From Arthrobacter sp. 9V (GTDB lineage: Bacteria; Actinomycetota; Actinomycetes; Actinomycetales; Micrococcaceae), in assembly GCF_902506065.1 (NCBI RefSeq), contig NZ_LR732912.1, positions 1,474,718 through 1,538,717 of the forward strand: a DNA stretch of 64,000 nucleotides. The letters run 5' to 3'. Position numbers and translations under genes: made by a program. This document shows positions 47,723-55,862 of the stretch, one piece after another (positions within the stretch are counted from its first letter, which is position 1; each line of letters begins with the position of its first letter). Below the pieces are notes generated by a model, which saw only the letters and a program-made list of their open reading frames with translations, ran no database searches and was not told the DNA's origin.

Positions 47723-48838
47723 TCAGTTGACAGTGCCCAGTTCCTTGGTCTCTTTGGCCTCGAGCCGTGGGTCTGCACCCAACAAGCGGCGCAGGGATGC
47801 CAGCCTGGCCACGCCTGACGGGCCGGCATGGCCGTCATTCACCCACGCATCCAGTCCGCAGTTGGTGGCATTGGCACCGTGCTTGCAGCCGCGGTCGCAC
47901 GTCTCGGTGCCGGGCTCAAGGTCCGGGAACGAATGCAGGATCCTGTCCGGATCCACATGTGCCAGACCGAAGGAACGAATACCGGGAGTATCGATGATCC
48001 AGCTGCCGGAGGGGGCATCGTCAAGCTTAAGTGCCAAGGCCGAGGACGATGTGTGCCTGCCCCGGCCAGTCACCGCGTTGACCCCGCCGGTGGCGCGTTC
48101 TGCACCTGTCAGGGCGTTGACCATGGTGGATTTACCCACGCCGGAGTGGCCGAGCATGACGGTGACTTTGCCACCGAGATGTGCATGCAACTGGGATACG
48201 GCGTCCTTGTCCAGTCGGGCGGAGAGCCCATCATCCGAGCGGGCGTCGATGCCCCCGGCCTCGGAGTCAGCGGTGCGGCTGATGATCACGGGAAAGTCCA
48301 GGCTCAGGTAATTGGCCAGCAGTTCTGCCGGATCCTTGACGTCAGCCTTGGTGATGAGAAGCAGCGGCTCGATGCCGGCGTCGTATGCTGCAACCAGCGC
48401 ACGGTCAATGAATCCGGTACGCGGTTCCGGGTTTGCCGCTGCAACAACCACCACGAGTTGATCGGCGTTGGCCACCACAACCCGTTCGATCGGATCGGTA
48501 TCGTCAGCACTGCGGCGCAGGAGCGTCTTTCTTTCTTCCACGCGGACGAGGCGCGCCAAGGTGTCCGGTGAGCCTGAGACATCCCCTACCAGAGCCACGA
48601 AGTCGCCGGGAACAACGGGATTGCGGCGTAGTTCACGGGCGCGGGCCGCAATGACAATGCGTTCGTCGGCAGAGTCTTCGTCAACAATTGCCCTGTACCG
48701 TCCGCGGTCCACAGTGATGATCCTGCCTATCACGGCATCATCGTGGCTGGGCCGGTCCTTGGTGCGTGGCCTTGATCCTTTTTTGCTGGGCCGGATCCGG
48801 ACATCGGATTCGTCCCAGGAGCGTGCGTCACGGCCCAT
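47723..48838 (-). CDS. rsgA: Ribosome small-subunit-dependent GTPase A
   Basis: This 371-residue circularly permuted GTPase acts in late 30S assembly. The G motifs come in the permuted order: G4-type LITKAD (near 170), G1 GHSGVGKST (near 238), G3 DTPG (near 290). An OB-fold precedes them (about 35-105). The C-terminal zinc site CDRGCKHGANATNCGLDAWV has the CxxxC-H-C pattern. It starts two bases after the aroA stop. Confidence 0.94.
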   Translation of the reverse strand: MGRDARSWDESDVRIRPSKKGSRPRTKDRPSHDDAVIGRIITVDRGRYRAIVDEDSADERIVIAARARELRRNPVVPGDFVALVGDVSGSPDTLARLVRVEERKTLLRRSADDTDPIERVVVANADQLVVVVAAANPEPRTGFIDRALVAAYDAGIEPLLLITKADVKDPAELLANYLSLDFPVIISRTADSEAGGIDARSDDGLSARLDKDAVSQLHAHLGGKVTVMLGHSGVGKSTMVNALTGAERATGGVNAVTGRGRHTSSSALALKLDDAPSGSWIIDTPGIRSFGLAHVDPDRILHSFPDLEPGTETCDRGCKHGANATNCGLDAWVNDGHAGPSGVARLASLRRLLGADPRLEAKETKELGTVN

Positions 48839-48840
48839 GG

Positions 48841-50220
48841 TCAGTTGCTGGCCTCATCAAGATCGTCGTTGTTGCTGCGCTGCAGCATAGCCCCCCACAT
48901 GTGGGGGAACTCCGGCATGGTTTTGGACGTCGTGGCGATGTCTTCAACCTGGACGCCCTCGACGGCGAGCCCAAGGATGGCGCCGGCAGTGGCCATGCGG
49001 TGGTCGGCATAGCTGTGGACCACGCCGCCGTGCAGGGCAGTCGGGCGGATCACCAAGCCATCGGCCGTTTCTTCGGCGTCGCCACCGAGGCCGTTGATCT
49101 CGGCAACCAGCGCAGCAAGCCGGTCCGTTTCGTGTCCGCGGAGGTGCGCTATGCCGGTCAGCCGCGAGGGCCCGGTGGCCAAGGCACACAGGGCAGCCAC
49201 AGTGGGTGCCAGTTCGCTGGTTTCGTCGAAGTCAGCACCCTTGATCTCCGCACCCCCGGTTACCGTAAGGGTTCCGTCCTTGAAACGTACATCTGCTCCC
49301 ATGGCAGCCAGGATGGTGCGCCACTGATCACCAACCTGCGTGGTGCCGGCAGGCCAATTGGGAATACGGACGGTGCCGCGTGTGGCCAAGGCAGCGGCGA
49401 GGAAGGGTCCTGCGTTGGAGAGATCTTGTTCGATCCGCTGGTCAAAAGCCCGAATGGGACCATGGGAAACCCGCCAGTGGTTCGGTACCGAGTCATCAAC
49501 GACGACGCCGACGCTGCGGAGGACTTCAACGGTCATGGTGATGTGGTCCAGGCTGGGAACGGGCTTGCCCACGTGCTCCAGATGCAGGCCCTCAACGAAC
49601 CGGGCACCTACCAACAGCAACGCGGAAACGAACTGCGAGGACGCGCTGGCGTCGATCACCAGGTGCCCGCCCCGAACCTCGCCCGTACCCTCCACAGCGA
49701 AGGGAAGGGACGACGGCGTCCTGCCGCCATCTGCCGCCACCGGGACGCCGAGGGCGATCAGGGCTTCAATGATGGTGCCCATGGGCCGGTTACGGGCGTG
49801 GGGGTCGCCGTCGAAGACTGTAACGCCGTTTCGCAGCGAGGCCAAAGGCGGAACGAACCGCATGACCGTTCCCGCCAACCCGCAGTCGATCGCGGTCTTG
49901 GCCCCGGACATTGCCGGATCCAAGGGAGTAATTTCCAGGTCCGGCCCGAAGTCACCGTCGCCGGGTACCTCGGTAACGGTGGCGCCCAACTGCCGGAGGG
50001 CCTGGATCATCAGGGCGGAGTCGCGGGAGTGAAGCGGAGCCCGCAATCGTGAGGGACCATCCGCCAACGCCGCCAACACCAGGAACCTATTGGTGAGCGA
50101 CTTTGAACCGGGGACCGTCACCGTTGCGTCTACCGGCTCCTTTGCATAAGGGGCCGGCCACAAGGGCAACGTGGTGGCGGACTTGTTTGATTCGGTGTTT
50201 GCGGCGGTGGTACCGGTCAT
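48841..50220 (-). CDS. aroA: 3-phosphoshikimate 1-carboxyvinyltransferase (EPSP synthase)
   Basis: This 459-residue enzyme catalyses the sixth step of the shikimate pathway. Signature segments are [20 protein letters not shown] (substrate-binding K-S), the [16 protein letters not shown] variant of the LGNAGTAMRPL loop, and [19 protein letters not shown] near the C terminus, followed by [14 protein letters not shown]. The PEP-binding loop reads LAGTVMR rather than the classic NAGTAMRPL, as seen in mycobacterial and related enzymes. The start is ATG 50220 with AAGGAAG upstream. It is the second gene after the DoxX-like gene (six-base gap). Confidence 0.95.
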   Translation of the reverse strand: MTGTTAANTESNKSATTLPLWPAPYAKEPVDATVTVPGSKSLTNRFLVLAALADGPSRLRAPLHSRDSALMIQALRQLGATVTEVPGDGDFGPDLEITPLDPAMSGAKTAIDCGLAGTVMRFVPPLASLRNGVTVFDGDPHARNRPMGTIIEALIALGVPVAADGGRTPSSLPFAVEGTGEVRGGHLVIDASASSQFVSALLLVGARFVEGLHLEHVGKPVPSLDHITMTVEVLRSVGVVVDDSVPNHWRVSHGPIRAFDQRIEQDLSNAGPFLAAALATRGTVRIPNWPAGTTQVGDQWRTILAAMGADVRFKDGTLTVTGGAEIKGADFDETSELAPTVAALCALATGPSRLTGIAHLRGHETDRLAALVAEINGLGGDAEETADGLVIRPTALHGGVVHSYADHRMATAGAILGLAVEGVQVEDIATTSKTMPEFPHMWGAMLQRSNNDDLDEASN

Positions 50221-50226
50221 GCTTCC

Positions 50227-50742
50227 TTATGCTCCAACTGCGTTGTCAACGGCCTTGCGAACTGCTTTATCTGCACGCTTGATCTGCTTGCCCGTCACCT
50301 TTTTGGCGTCGGCTGCCAAATGCTCTGCCCGCCAAGCGATGCTCGGGCGGCCGGCCGTATCAACGGATGCCAACAGCACACCACCTGTGAGGGAGATGTT
50401 CTTCAGCAGCCGGGCCTTGCGGGCGCTGCGGCCTTCCTTGGTGCTGATATCGGCAGAACGCCACTCGACGTAGGAGTTCAAAGCCGACGTCACGGCGAGG
50501 ACCGTAGCGGCGAAGCGTGAGAGCTTGCCGAGGCCCAGAAGCGCACCCGCTCCGAGCTGTGCCCCGCCAATCACGCGCGCAAGCGTCTTTTCGTCAGCTT
50601 TGAAGGGCAGGGACTCGGAAGCGCGGCGAAGGACGGGCGAAAGTTGCTTCGCAGTGTCGTCCGCATTCCGGAGCTTGTCCAGCCCTGCGACGACGAAGCT
50701 GGACGCGAGCATGGGACGTGCGAGAAAACGGATAACAGACAT
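50227..50742 (-). CDS. DoxX-family membrane protein
   Basis: This 171-residue protein has the DoxX N-terminal motif FLARPMLASSFVVAGLDKLRN and about three to four membrane helices, then a lysine-rich amphipathic tail (KKVTGKQIKRADKAVRKAV). DoxX-like proteins are linked to redox and oxidative stress in mycobacteria (with SodA and SseA), but their biochemistry is unsettled. ATG 50742 follows AGGAGG. It diverges from sigR, 85 bases from that gene's SigR-type promoter, which could also influence this gene. Confidence 0.82.
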   Translation of the reverse strand: MSVIRFLARPMLASSFVVAGLDKLRNADDTAKQLSPVLRRASESLPFKADEKTLARVIGGAQLGAGALLGLGKLSRFAATVLAVTSALNSYVEWRSADISTKEGRSARKARLLKNISLTGGVLLASVDTAGRPSIAWRAEHLAADAKKVTGKQIKRADKAVRKAVDNAVGA

Positions 50743-50826
50743 GTCTTGCCTCCTGATGGCTTGCCACATTAGTTCGGTGAGTGTTGTGTTCAAGGGGTGC
50801 AGTCTGCTCTAGTCTTGCACTTTTGC

Positions 50827-50852
50827 GGAATATTTACCCGGCAGCAACCGTT
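50827..50852 (+). promoter_or_regulatory. SigR/SigH-type autoregulatory promoter
   Basis: GGAAT (50827-50831) and GTT (50850-50852) are separated by exactly 18 bases, the canonical promoter of the SigR/SigH redox sigma factors. It lies upstream of sigR itself, so the factor should activate its own gene under thiol stress as in Streptomyces and mycobacteria. Confidence 0.88.
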
Positions 50853-51012
50853 GTGAACATCAGGTGCGGTGGAGACCGGACTGCGGCATGGTGTGTGCCG
50901 CTTGTTGAACGGAGTTGGTTTTTTGACTTTGGTTAAGGACCGGGTAGTGCTTCCGGAGCCTGGATATGGAATGCAGCCGGAATCCCGGCAGCTGACAGTA
51001 GACTTGGCAACG

Positions 51013-51720
51013 ATGAGCACCACTGAACCGGCCGCAGCGGCCATGTACCAGGCAGCCGGCGCGGATGACGACGCGACGGCGGCAAACGACGTCGATCCTG
51101 CTTCGGAAACTCCAGAACAGCGGCGGGCGCGCTTCGAGCGCGACGCCATGCAGTACGTGGACCAGCTGTACTCGGCAGCCATGCGGATGGCGCGGAACCC
51201 GTCCGACGCCGAGGATCTGGTCCAAGAGGCCTACACCAAGGCGTTTTCGGCTTTCCATCAGTACAAGCCGGGAACCAACCTCAAAGCCTGGCTGTATCGC
51301 ATCCTGACCAACACGTACATCAACCTCTATCGGAAGCGGCAACGGGAACCGCTGCAGTCCAACTCGGACACGATCGAGGATTGGCAGTTGGCCAAGGCCG
51401 AGTCCCATACCTCGGCAGGCCTAAGGTCCGCAGAGACTGAGGCTCTGGACCATCTGCCTGACTCCGACGTGAAGAACGCCTTGCAGTCGATTCCTGAGGA
51501 ATTCCGGCTGGCGGTCTACTTCGCGGATGTTGAAGGGTACGCCTACAAACAAATTTCAGAAATCATGAACACCCCGATCGGCACGGTCATGTCACGGTTG
51601 CACCGCGGCAGGAAGATGCTGCGGGATATGTTGGCGGACTATGCCGCCGAACGGGGCTTCAGGGCCCAAACCGATGATCAGGCCTCGGCCGGAAGCAACA
51701 ATCAGGAGAAAGAGAAATGA
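51013..51720 (+). CDS. sigR: ECF sigma factor SigR/SigH (thiol-oxidative stress)
   Basis: This 235-residue ECF sigma factor has region 2 ([38 protein letters not shown]) and region 4 ([52 protein letters not shown]). It is the SigR/SigH type by the tight coupling to a zinc anti-sigma factor and the SigR-type promoter upstream. ATG 51013 is the conservative start. The same frame stays open upstream to ATG 50869, giving a possible 48-residue N-terminal extension. In Streptomyces SigR the stress-induced transcript likewise encodes a longer, unstable isoform. It overlaps the anti-sigma gene by four bases. Confidence 0.93.
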   Translation: MSTTEPAAAAMYQAAGADDDATAANDVDPASETPEQRRARFERDAMQYVDQLYSAAMRMARNPSDAEDLVQEAYTKAFSAFHQYKPGTNLKAWLYRILTNTYINLYRKRQREPLQSNSDTIEDWQLAKAESHTSAGLRSAETEALDHLPDSDVKNALQSIPEEFRLAVYFADVEGYAYKQISEIMNTPIGTVMSRLHRGRKMLRDMLADYAAERGFRAQTDDQASAGSNNQEKEK

Positions 51721-51977
51721 GCGACTGCCAGGGATTGGGCGATTGCGACGATACGCGAATGCAGCGGATCTACGAGTACCTCGACGGCGCATTGACCCGC
51801 GAGGACCTCACTGAGATCAAGCAGCACCTGGACACCTGCGAGGAGTGTGCCGAGCAGTATGACCTTGAGTGCCTCATTCGCACCATGGTTAAGCGCTCAT
51901 GCACGGAATCTGCCCCGGAGAACCTGAAAAACTCCATACTTGACAGAATCCACGCCATTAAGCCAGTGGACGCCTGA
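51717..51977 (+). CDS. rsrA: Zinc-binding anti-sigma factor RsrA/RshA
   Basis: This 86-residue redox-sensing anti-sigma factor holds SigR inactive in reducing conditions and releases it when thiols form disulfides. The ZAS motif H37-x3-C41-x2-C44 ([10 protein letters not shown]) and C10 (GLGDCDD) match the zinc ligands of RsrA (C11, H37, C41, C44). A further cysteine pair-like region KRSCTESAP follows. Start overlaps the sigR stop (ATGA). Confidence 0.93.
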   Translation: MSDCQGLGDCDDTRMQRIYEYLDGALTREDLTEIKQHLDTCEECAEQYDLECLIRTMVKRSCTESAPENLKNSILDRIHAIKPVDA

Positions 51978-52029
51978 TCCTTCCTGGATGTGGCAGACCC
52001 TGATTCTTTTGAAGGATCAGCGTTAACTT

Positions 52030-52067
52030 CGAAGGCCCCGGAAACCGCATGGTTTCCGGGGCCTTCG
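52030..52067. terminator. Bidirectional terminator after rsrA and the bL37-like gene
   Basis: A perfect 17-bp stem (CGAAGGCCCCGGAAACC and complement) has a GCAT loop. CTTTA follows on the plus strand. It separates the convergent rsrA and bL37-like genes. Confidence 0.9.
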
Positions 52068-52097
52068 CTTTAAAGCCTGTAACGCTAAGCCGGTGGC

Positions 52098-52172
52098 TTA
52101 GGTGTTGGGACGCTTGCCGTGGTTCGCGCCGCCGCGCTTACGGTCACGACGCTTACGTGCACGCTTGCTCAT
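52098..52172 (-). CDS. 24-residue highly basic ribosomal protein, bL37-like
   Basis: This tiny gene encodes M-S-K-R-A-R-K-R-R-D-R-K-R-G-G-A-N-H-G-K-R-P-N-T. The pattern of basic residues followed by ANHGKRPN matches bL37, the 24-residue large-subunit protein found in actinobacterial ribosomes. A perfect AAGGAGG ribosome binding site lies six bases upstream of ATG 52172. It is too short for usual gene finders. The assignment rests on the remembered family pattern; the reading frame and ribosome binding site are directly visible. Confidence 0.8.
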   Translation of the reverse strand: MSKRARKRRDRKRGGANHGKRPNT

Positions 52173-52286
52173 AGCTGGCCTCCTTCAAGGATTGATACTC
52201 AATAAAGCTGCCCTCCAGTTTCGCACATCCGGGTGCTGCGCCGCGAACCGGACCGGGTGGTGTGGTGGTTTAGATCCCCCGTGGAG

Positions 52287-52901
52287 TCAGGTCCGCAGCG
52301 AATTCCTGATCGATATGCGGGCTTGGTCCAATACGGTGCGGACTGTTTCAAGCGCTAACGGGGTGAGTGGCTGGGAGGCGCCATGCTGGCGCAACTCCAC
52401 GCGGATGTCATCCCGGAAGGACTGGACCAATAATTCAGCTTCCTTGAGGATCCGCTGGCTGTCCGGTGTGTACCCCGCCGTCCTGCCGTTGTATGAAGCC
52501 GAAGAAGCGCTGGTGCGGGCAGCCTCTGCTGTGGCGGCCAGATCTGCCCGAAGGCCGCGCATGTTGGTGCGAATGTCCTCGCGCAGGTTGTCGGCGAGCC
52601 GCCTCACGGAGGCAGATATGCTGTCTTCGATGCCGGCCAACTCTTCACGGCGGCTGTCCAGCTCAGTGCGGCCGGCTTCCGTAATGAGGTACTTGGTGCG
52701 GCGCCCTTCAGTCTCCGTAGCAACAAGGCCCTCTTCCTCCAGCTTGCCCAAACGTGGGTAGATGGTTCCGGCGCTGGGGGAGTACGTGCCGCCGAATCGC
52801 TCGCCCAAGGCCTTGATCAGCTCGTAGCCGTGCTTCGGACCTGTTTCGAGCAGCGCAAGCAGGTAGAGGCGCAGTGCCCCGTGCGCGAAGACAGGAGCCA
52901 T
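52287..52901 (-). CDS. PadR-family transcriptional regulator
   Basis: This 204-residue regulator has a PadR winged helix (about 1-85: LYLLALLETGPKHGYELIKALGERFGGTYSPSAGTIYPRLGKLEEEGLV, then TEGRRTKYLITEAG). A long helical C-terminal region for dimerisation makes it a subfamily-2-like long PadR. Its ATG overlaps the stop of the DUF4097 gene by one base, so the two are co-translated. A double palindrome upstream of the pair (53764-53801) is the probable operator for autorepression. Confidence 0.9.
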   Translation of the reverse strand: MAPVFAHGALRLYLLALLETGPKHGYELIKALGERFGGTYSPSAGTIYPRLGKLEEEGLVATETEGRRTKYLITEAGRTELDSRREELAGIEDSISASVRRLADNLREDIRTNMRGLRADLAATAEAARTSASSASYNGRTAGYTPDSQRILKEAELLVQSFRDDIRVELRQHGASQPLTPLALETVRTVLDQARISIRNSLRT

Positions 52902-53749
52902 CAGAGACCGGCTTCCCCGGAGGCCGGATGGCCGTTTTCCGGTGCGGGCGCCGCTCCGTGCATGATGTAGGTCTTGCCGGATATGGTGTTGGTCCTCACC
53001 AACATCAGTTTGTCGTCCGGGCCCACAATAGTGTGGACGTTGCTGCCGGGCTGCGCGTACATCCGGTCATCGATGACCACCGTTCCGCTTGCCGACTTCG
53101 CCACGATGTCCAAGCCGACGTCGTGCGGCAGCCGTATGGTGAGGTCTCCGGAGACGGAATTGGCTCCGAGGTCATTGGTGTAGTCCTGGAGATCGAAGCT
53201 GAGGTCACCGCTCACTGTGCTCGCGCGCACATTCTTGAATGTCCCGGAGGCGGTAACTTCGCCTGAGACACTTTTGGCGGTCAGGACGCCGTCGTGATTT
53301 CTGGCGATGACCTCGCCGCTGACTGTGTTGACGTGCAATTCGCCGCTGGTTCCGTCCGCCAGGACCGAACCCGAGACCGTGTTCAGCCGGGTGCGGCCAC
53401 TGATGCCCGAGACCATGCCGTCACCGCTGACGGTACCTGCCTCCACGTCGACGCCGGATGGTAAAGCGACGCTGATGATCACCGAGTTTGTGCTCGTGTT
53501 GTTGACGGTACCCATCAGGTTACGGAACCAACCTTGCGGTCCCTGGAGTTGGTGGCGTACCTCCAGCCTCCCGTCTACAAGGGTGACCGTCAGGGGATCC
53601 CCGGCAACCTCGCTGATCTCAAGGCGCACGAATGGCTCGTGGTGCGTCACGACGTCGAAACGGCCCTTAACGATGCCCAGCTTGAGAGAGCGGACATTCT
53701 CTACATCTATGGTTTGCGGGCCCGTCACGGTCCAGACTTCCTCAGACAT
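52901..53749 (-). CDS. DUF4097-type beta-helix protein
   Basis: This 282-residue protein is built of repeated short beta strands with the recurring NTVSGSV / SVSGEVTASGT / TVSGDLSFD pattern (about residues 95-220). This is the DUF4097 adhesin-like parallel beta helix. No signal peptide or membrane helix is visible. DUF4097 proteins often pair with PadR regulators and occur in bacterial stress or envelope loci, but the function is unknown. ATG 53749 has GGAGGG upstream. An upstream extension to 53860 runs through the operator and is rejected. Confidence 0.85.
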   Translation of the reverse strand: MSEEVWTVTGPQTIDVENVRSLKLGIVKGRFDVVTHHEPFVRLEISEVAGDPLTVTLVDGRLEVRHQLQGPQGWFRNLMGTVNNTSTNSVIISVALPSGVDVEAGTVSGDGMVSGISGRTRLNTVSGSVLADGTSGELHVNTVSGEVIARNHDGVLTAKSVSGEVTASGTFKNVRASTVSGDLSFDLQDYTNDLGANSVSGDLTIRLPHDVGLDIVAKSASGTVVIDDRMYAQPGSNVHTIVGPDDKLMLVRTNTISGKTYIMHGAAPAPENGHPASGEAGL

Positions 53750-53763
53750 GATCCCTCCAAGTT

Positions 53764-53801
53764 GCGATATATCGCGTTGATATACAACACGATATATCGT
53801 G
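53764..53801 (-). promoter_or_regulatory. Double palindromic operator, probable PadR binding site
   Basis: GCGATATATCGC (53764-53775) and CACGATATATCGTG (53788-53801) are perfect palindromes with centres 25 bp apart. Between them, GTTGATATACAAC is itself an inverted repeat. They share the CGATATATCG core. The site lies 15-52 bases before the DUF4097 start, within the promoter region, so the co-encoded PadR protein is the likely ligand. Confidence 0.75.
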
Positions 53802-53831
53802 ATCGCGGGAGAGGCAATGGTCTCTGCAGGA

Positions 53832-55121
53832 TCACGAAGCCGGAGGGTACAACTTACCAATCAGGGCGCGCGCGATGGTGGTGGCAGGATCCCGTCCGTC
53901 GGCGGCGGGCGCCAAGTTGGTCCAAACCACCAACGTGACGGAGTTGACGGGGTCATTTCCCATGAAGGTATTGAACCCGGGCAGTTCGCCGGTGTGCCCG
54001 TACATCATGCCGAACTTGGCAATTCCCAGCCCGTATGATGCACCGCCGGGGGTATCCGGATTGGTGGGCGTAAGACTTTCAAGCCGCTTCTTCTGGAGTT
54101 CAGGTTTCAGGAGCCGACCATCAACCAGTGCTTCACCCAAAATCTTGAGATCGGCAGCAGTGGAAATCCCGGATCCGGCGGCCCAAGCCCATGAAGGATT
54201 GACGTCAGTGACATCGTGCGGCGCAAGGGTGCCGGCTGTTGCTTCCTTCTGCATGTCATCGGGCAGAGCCGGATTGGTCATGGTCAGGACGTTGTCGCCA
54301 TAGAAGTATCCCTGGGGATGGGGCTCCGGAATTGCGTTGGACGAGGCCTCGGGAAAGACCGTCCCCTTCAAGCCAAGAGGATCAAAAATCCGCTCTTTGA
54401 AAAGAGTCGCAAGGGGTTTTCCCTCAATCTTCTCTGCAATCAGTCCCAGCAGAACCGTGTTGGTGTTGGAGTAATGAAACCCCTGGCCCGGGGCGAAATA
54501 GGGCGGCTGGGCGAAGGCCAGGGCCAGAAGTTCCTCCGGCTGCCAGACTCTTTGCGGATCCTGGTCCATAGCTGTATTGAGCTCGAGGGTCTCGGTGTAG
54601 TTGAACAGGCCGCTGCGCATGGTCAGCATCTGTTCGACCGTGATTGCGCTCCCGTTCGGAACGTCGGGGCGAAACTTTGACACCGGGTCGCCCAGTGCCA
54701 GCTTTCCTTCCTGCACCAGTTGCAGGACCACCGTGGTAGTCCAGGTCTTCGTGACCGAACCTACCCGGATATGGTCCTCGGCAGACACGGCACGGTTGGC
54801 CCCACGGCTCCCCGTGCCATAGGACGCGGTCAGCGAGCCTTGAGGGGTCTGCAACAGCACCACGGCGCCGGGCACAAGAAGTTCCTTGGCCGTCCGCTCG
54901 AATTCCGCCCGCAGGGTGGCAGCGTCGAATGGCTGAAGTGAAGCCGACGCCGATGATGGGGCAGTTGACGGAGACGTAGAGGATTCCACCGTTGACTTCG
55001 CTGCGGACGTCGATGTGGATGGAACCGGCGGGCTGGAACTGCAGGAGACTGTTGTTGCAAGCGCGGCTGCGGCGACCGCTGCAAATGCTGCTCTGACAGA
55101 AACCTGAACGTTCCGCTTCAT
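53832..55121 (-). CDS. Beta-lactamase-fold serine hydrolase, lipoprotein
   Basis: This 429-residue protein has an N-terminal signal with a plausible lipobox ending at Cys27 (TTVSC), then a serine/threonine-rich linker (to about 65). A class C beta-lactamase/DD-peptidase domain follows, with SVTK (SxxK, catalytic serine, near residue 121), YSN (YxN, near 223) and HTGELPG in place of KTG (near 390). Such proteins act as D-alanyl-D-alanine carboxypeptidases or esterases on the outer face of the membrane; real beta-lactamase activity is uncertain. It starts two bases after the SGNH-like gene, so they form a pair. Confidence 0.87.
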   Translation of the reverse strand: MKRNVQVSVRAAFAAVAAAALATTVSCSSSPPVPSTSTSAAKSTVESSTSPSTAPSSASASLQPFDAATLRAEFERTAKELLVPGAVVLLQTPQGSLTASYGTGSRGANRAVSAEDHIRVGSVTKTWTTTVVLQLVQEGKLALGDPVSKFRPDVPNGSAITVEQMLTMRSGLFNYTETLELNTAMDQDPQRVWQPEELLALAFAQPPYFAPGQGFHYSNTNTVLLGLIAEKIEGKPLATLFKERIFDPLGLKGTVFPEASSNAIPEPHPQGYFYGDNVLTMTNPALPDDMQKEATAGTLAPHDVTDVNPSWAWAAGSGISTAADLKILGEALVDGRLLKPELQKKRLESLTPTNPDTPGGASYGLGIAKFGMMYGHTGELPGFNTFMGNDPVNSVTLVVWTNLAPAADGRDPATTIARALIGKLYPPAS

Positions 55122-55123
55122 GG

Positions 55124-55723
55124 CTACTCCGGTTGAGCGATATTAAGCCATTGGAACCAGCCACGGTGCAGGACAAGCCACGCAATCAATCCGTAGCCCG
55201 CCTGGCCCGGTGTTCCCCCATTGGCTGCGAGGTCCGTCCTCCACTGCTCATGATTGAGCAAGGGAGAGAACGTGTCAACGTAGTGATGGTTCCGCCTGGT
55301 AGTGACATCTGCGAAGGCCGTGTTCAGTTCGGCCAGCCGCTTGTTCCGGGCGGGGTCCAAGGTGGGTGGCGGACCCACCACAAAAACCTCCACACTGCTG
55401 TGGGATGCGCCGTCAAGGATGTTGGCAAGATTCAGTCGGCTGCGTGCCGTGGACAGCCCAAACTCAAGGTCGCGTCCGGAAAGGCCGATCACCAGCCGAT
55501 TTTCATGCTGATCGCTGAAGCGCCTTCCGGCTTCATCCTGCCAACGCGCAGCAAGGCCCTCGGTGCCTTCCATGGGGCAGGGGAGCGGGAAACTTTCCAC
55601 CACGACGGAATCCTGGGGCGTGCGGGCCAGCACTCTTCCGAGCCAACCCAAGGCGCGGGGATCCCCCAGGCCCGCGAGCAGTTCATCTCCTACAGCTGCA
55701 ATGCGCAGCTTCCTGTCTTCCAC
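55124..55723 (-). CDS. SGNH-hydrolase-like protein lacking the catalytic serine and histidine
   Basis: This 199-residue protein follows the SGNH/GDSL fold, with the block I segment RIAAVGDELLAGLGDPRALGW and a block V segment DLAANGGTPGQAGYGLIA. In active family members the residue after GD is serine, and block V reads D-x-x-H. Here these are glutamate and threonine-proline. The protein is therefore probably not a hydrolase in the usual sense, though the pattern GDELLAG may characterise its own subgroup. GTG 55723 has GAGGT upstream. It is coupled to the beta-lactamase-fold lipoprotein gene. Confidence 0.75.
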   Translation of the reverse strand: MEDRKLRIAAVGDELLAGLGDPRALGWLGRVLARTPQDSVVVESFPLPCPMEGTEGLAARWQDEAGRRFSDQHENRLVIGLSGRDLEFGLSTARSRLNLANILDGASHSSVEVFVVGPPPTLDPARNKRLAELNTAFADVTTRRNHHYVDTFSPLLNHEQWRTDLAANGGTPGQAGYGLIAWLVLHRGWFQWLNIAQPE

Positions 55724-55811
55724 GGTTACCTCTTCACACTCGTTACGGTCCTTGCACGGTTTGCCGGATCATCGGCCGGTTCGGGAACCGGGTACCTGTC
55801 CCATTAAACAG

Positions 55812-55858
55812 AACTGCCCGGCCCAAGGCGCGCTCATCGCTCCTCAGGCCGGGCAGTT
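55812..55858 (-). terminator. Terminator of kgd
   Basis: AACTGCCCGGCC (55812-55823) pairs with GGCCGGGCAGTT (55847-55858). On the minus strand TCTGTTT follows. It lies a few bases past the kgd stop. Confidence 0.85.
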
Positions 55859-55862
55859 TCGT

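Noticed and set aside
48766..50052. 428-codon open frame on the plus strand
   Set aside because: It is antisense to aroA, whose motifs are intact.
53750..53860. Upstream extension of the DUF4097 protein
   Set aside because: It runs through the palindromic operator and promoter region; ATG 53749 has GGAGGG directly upstream.
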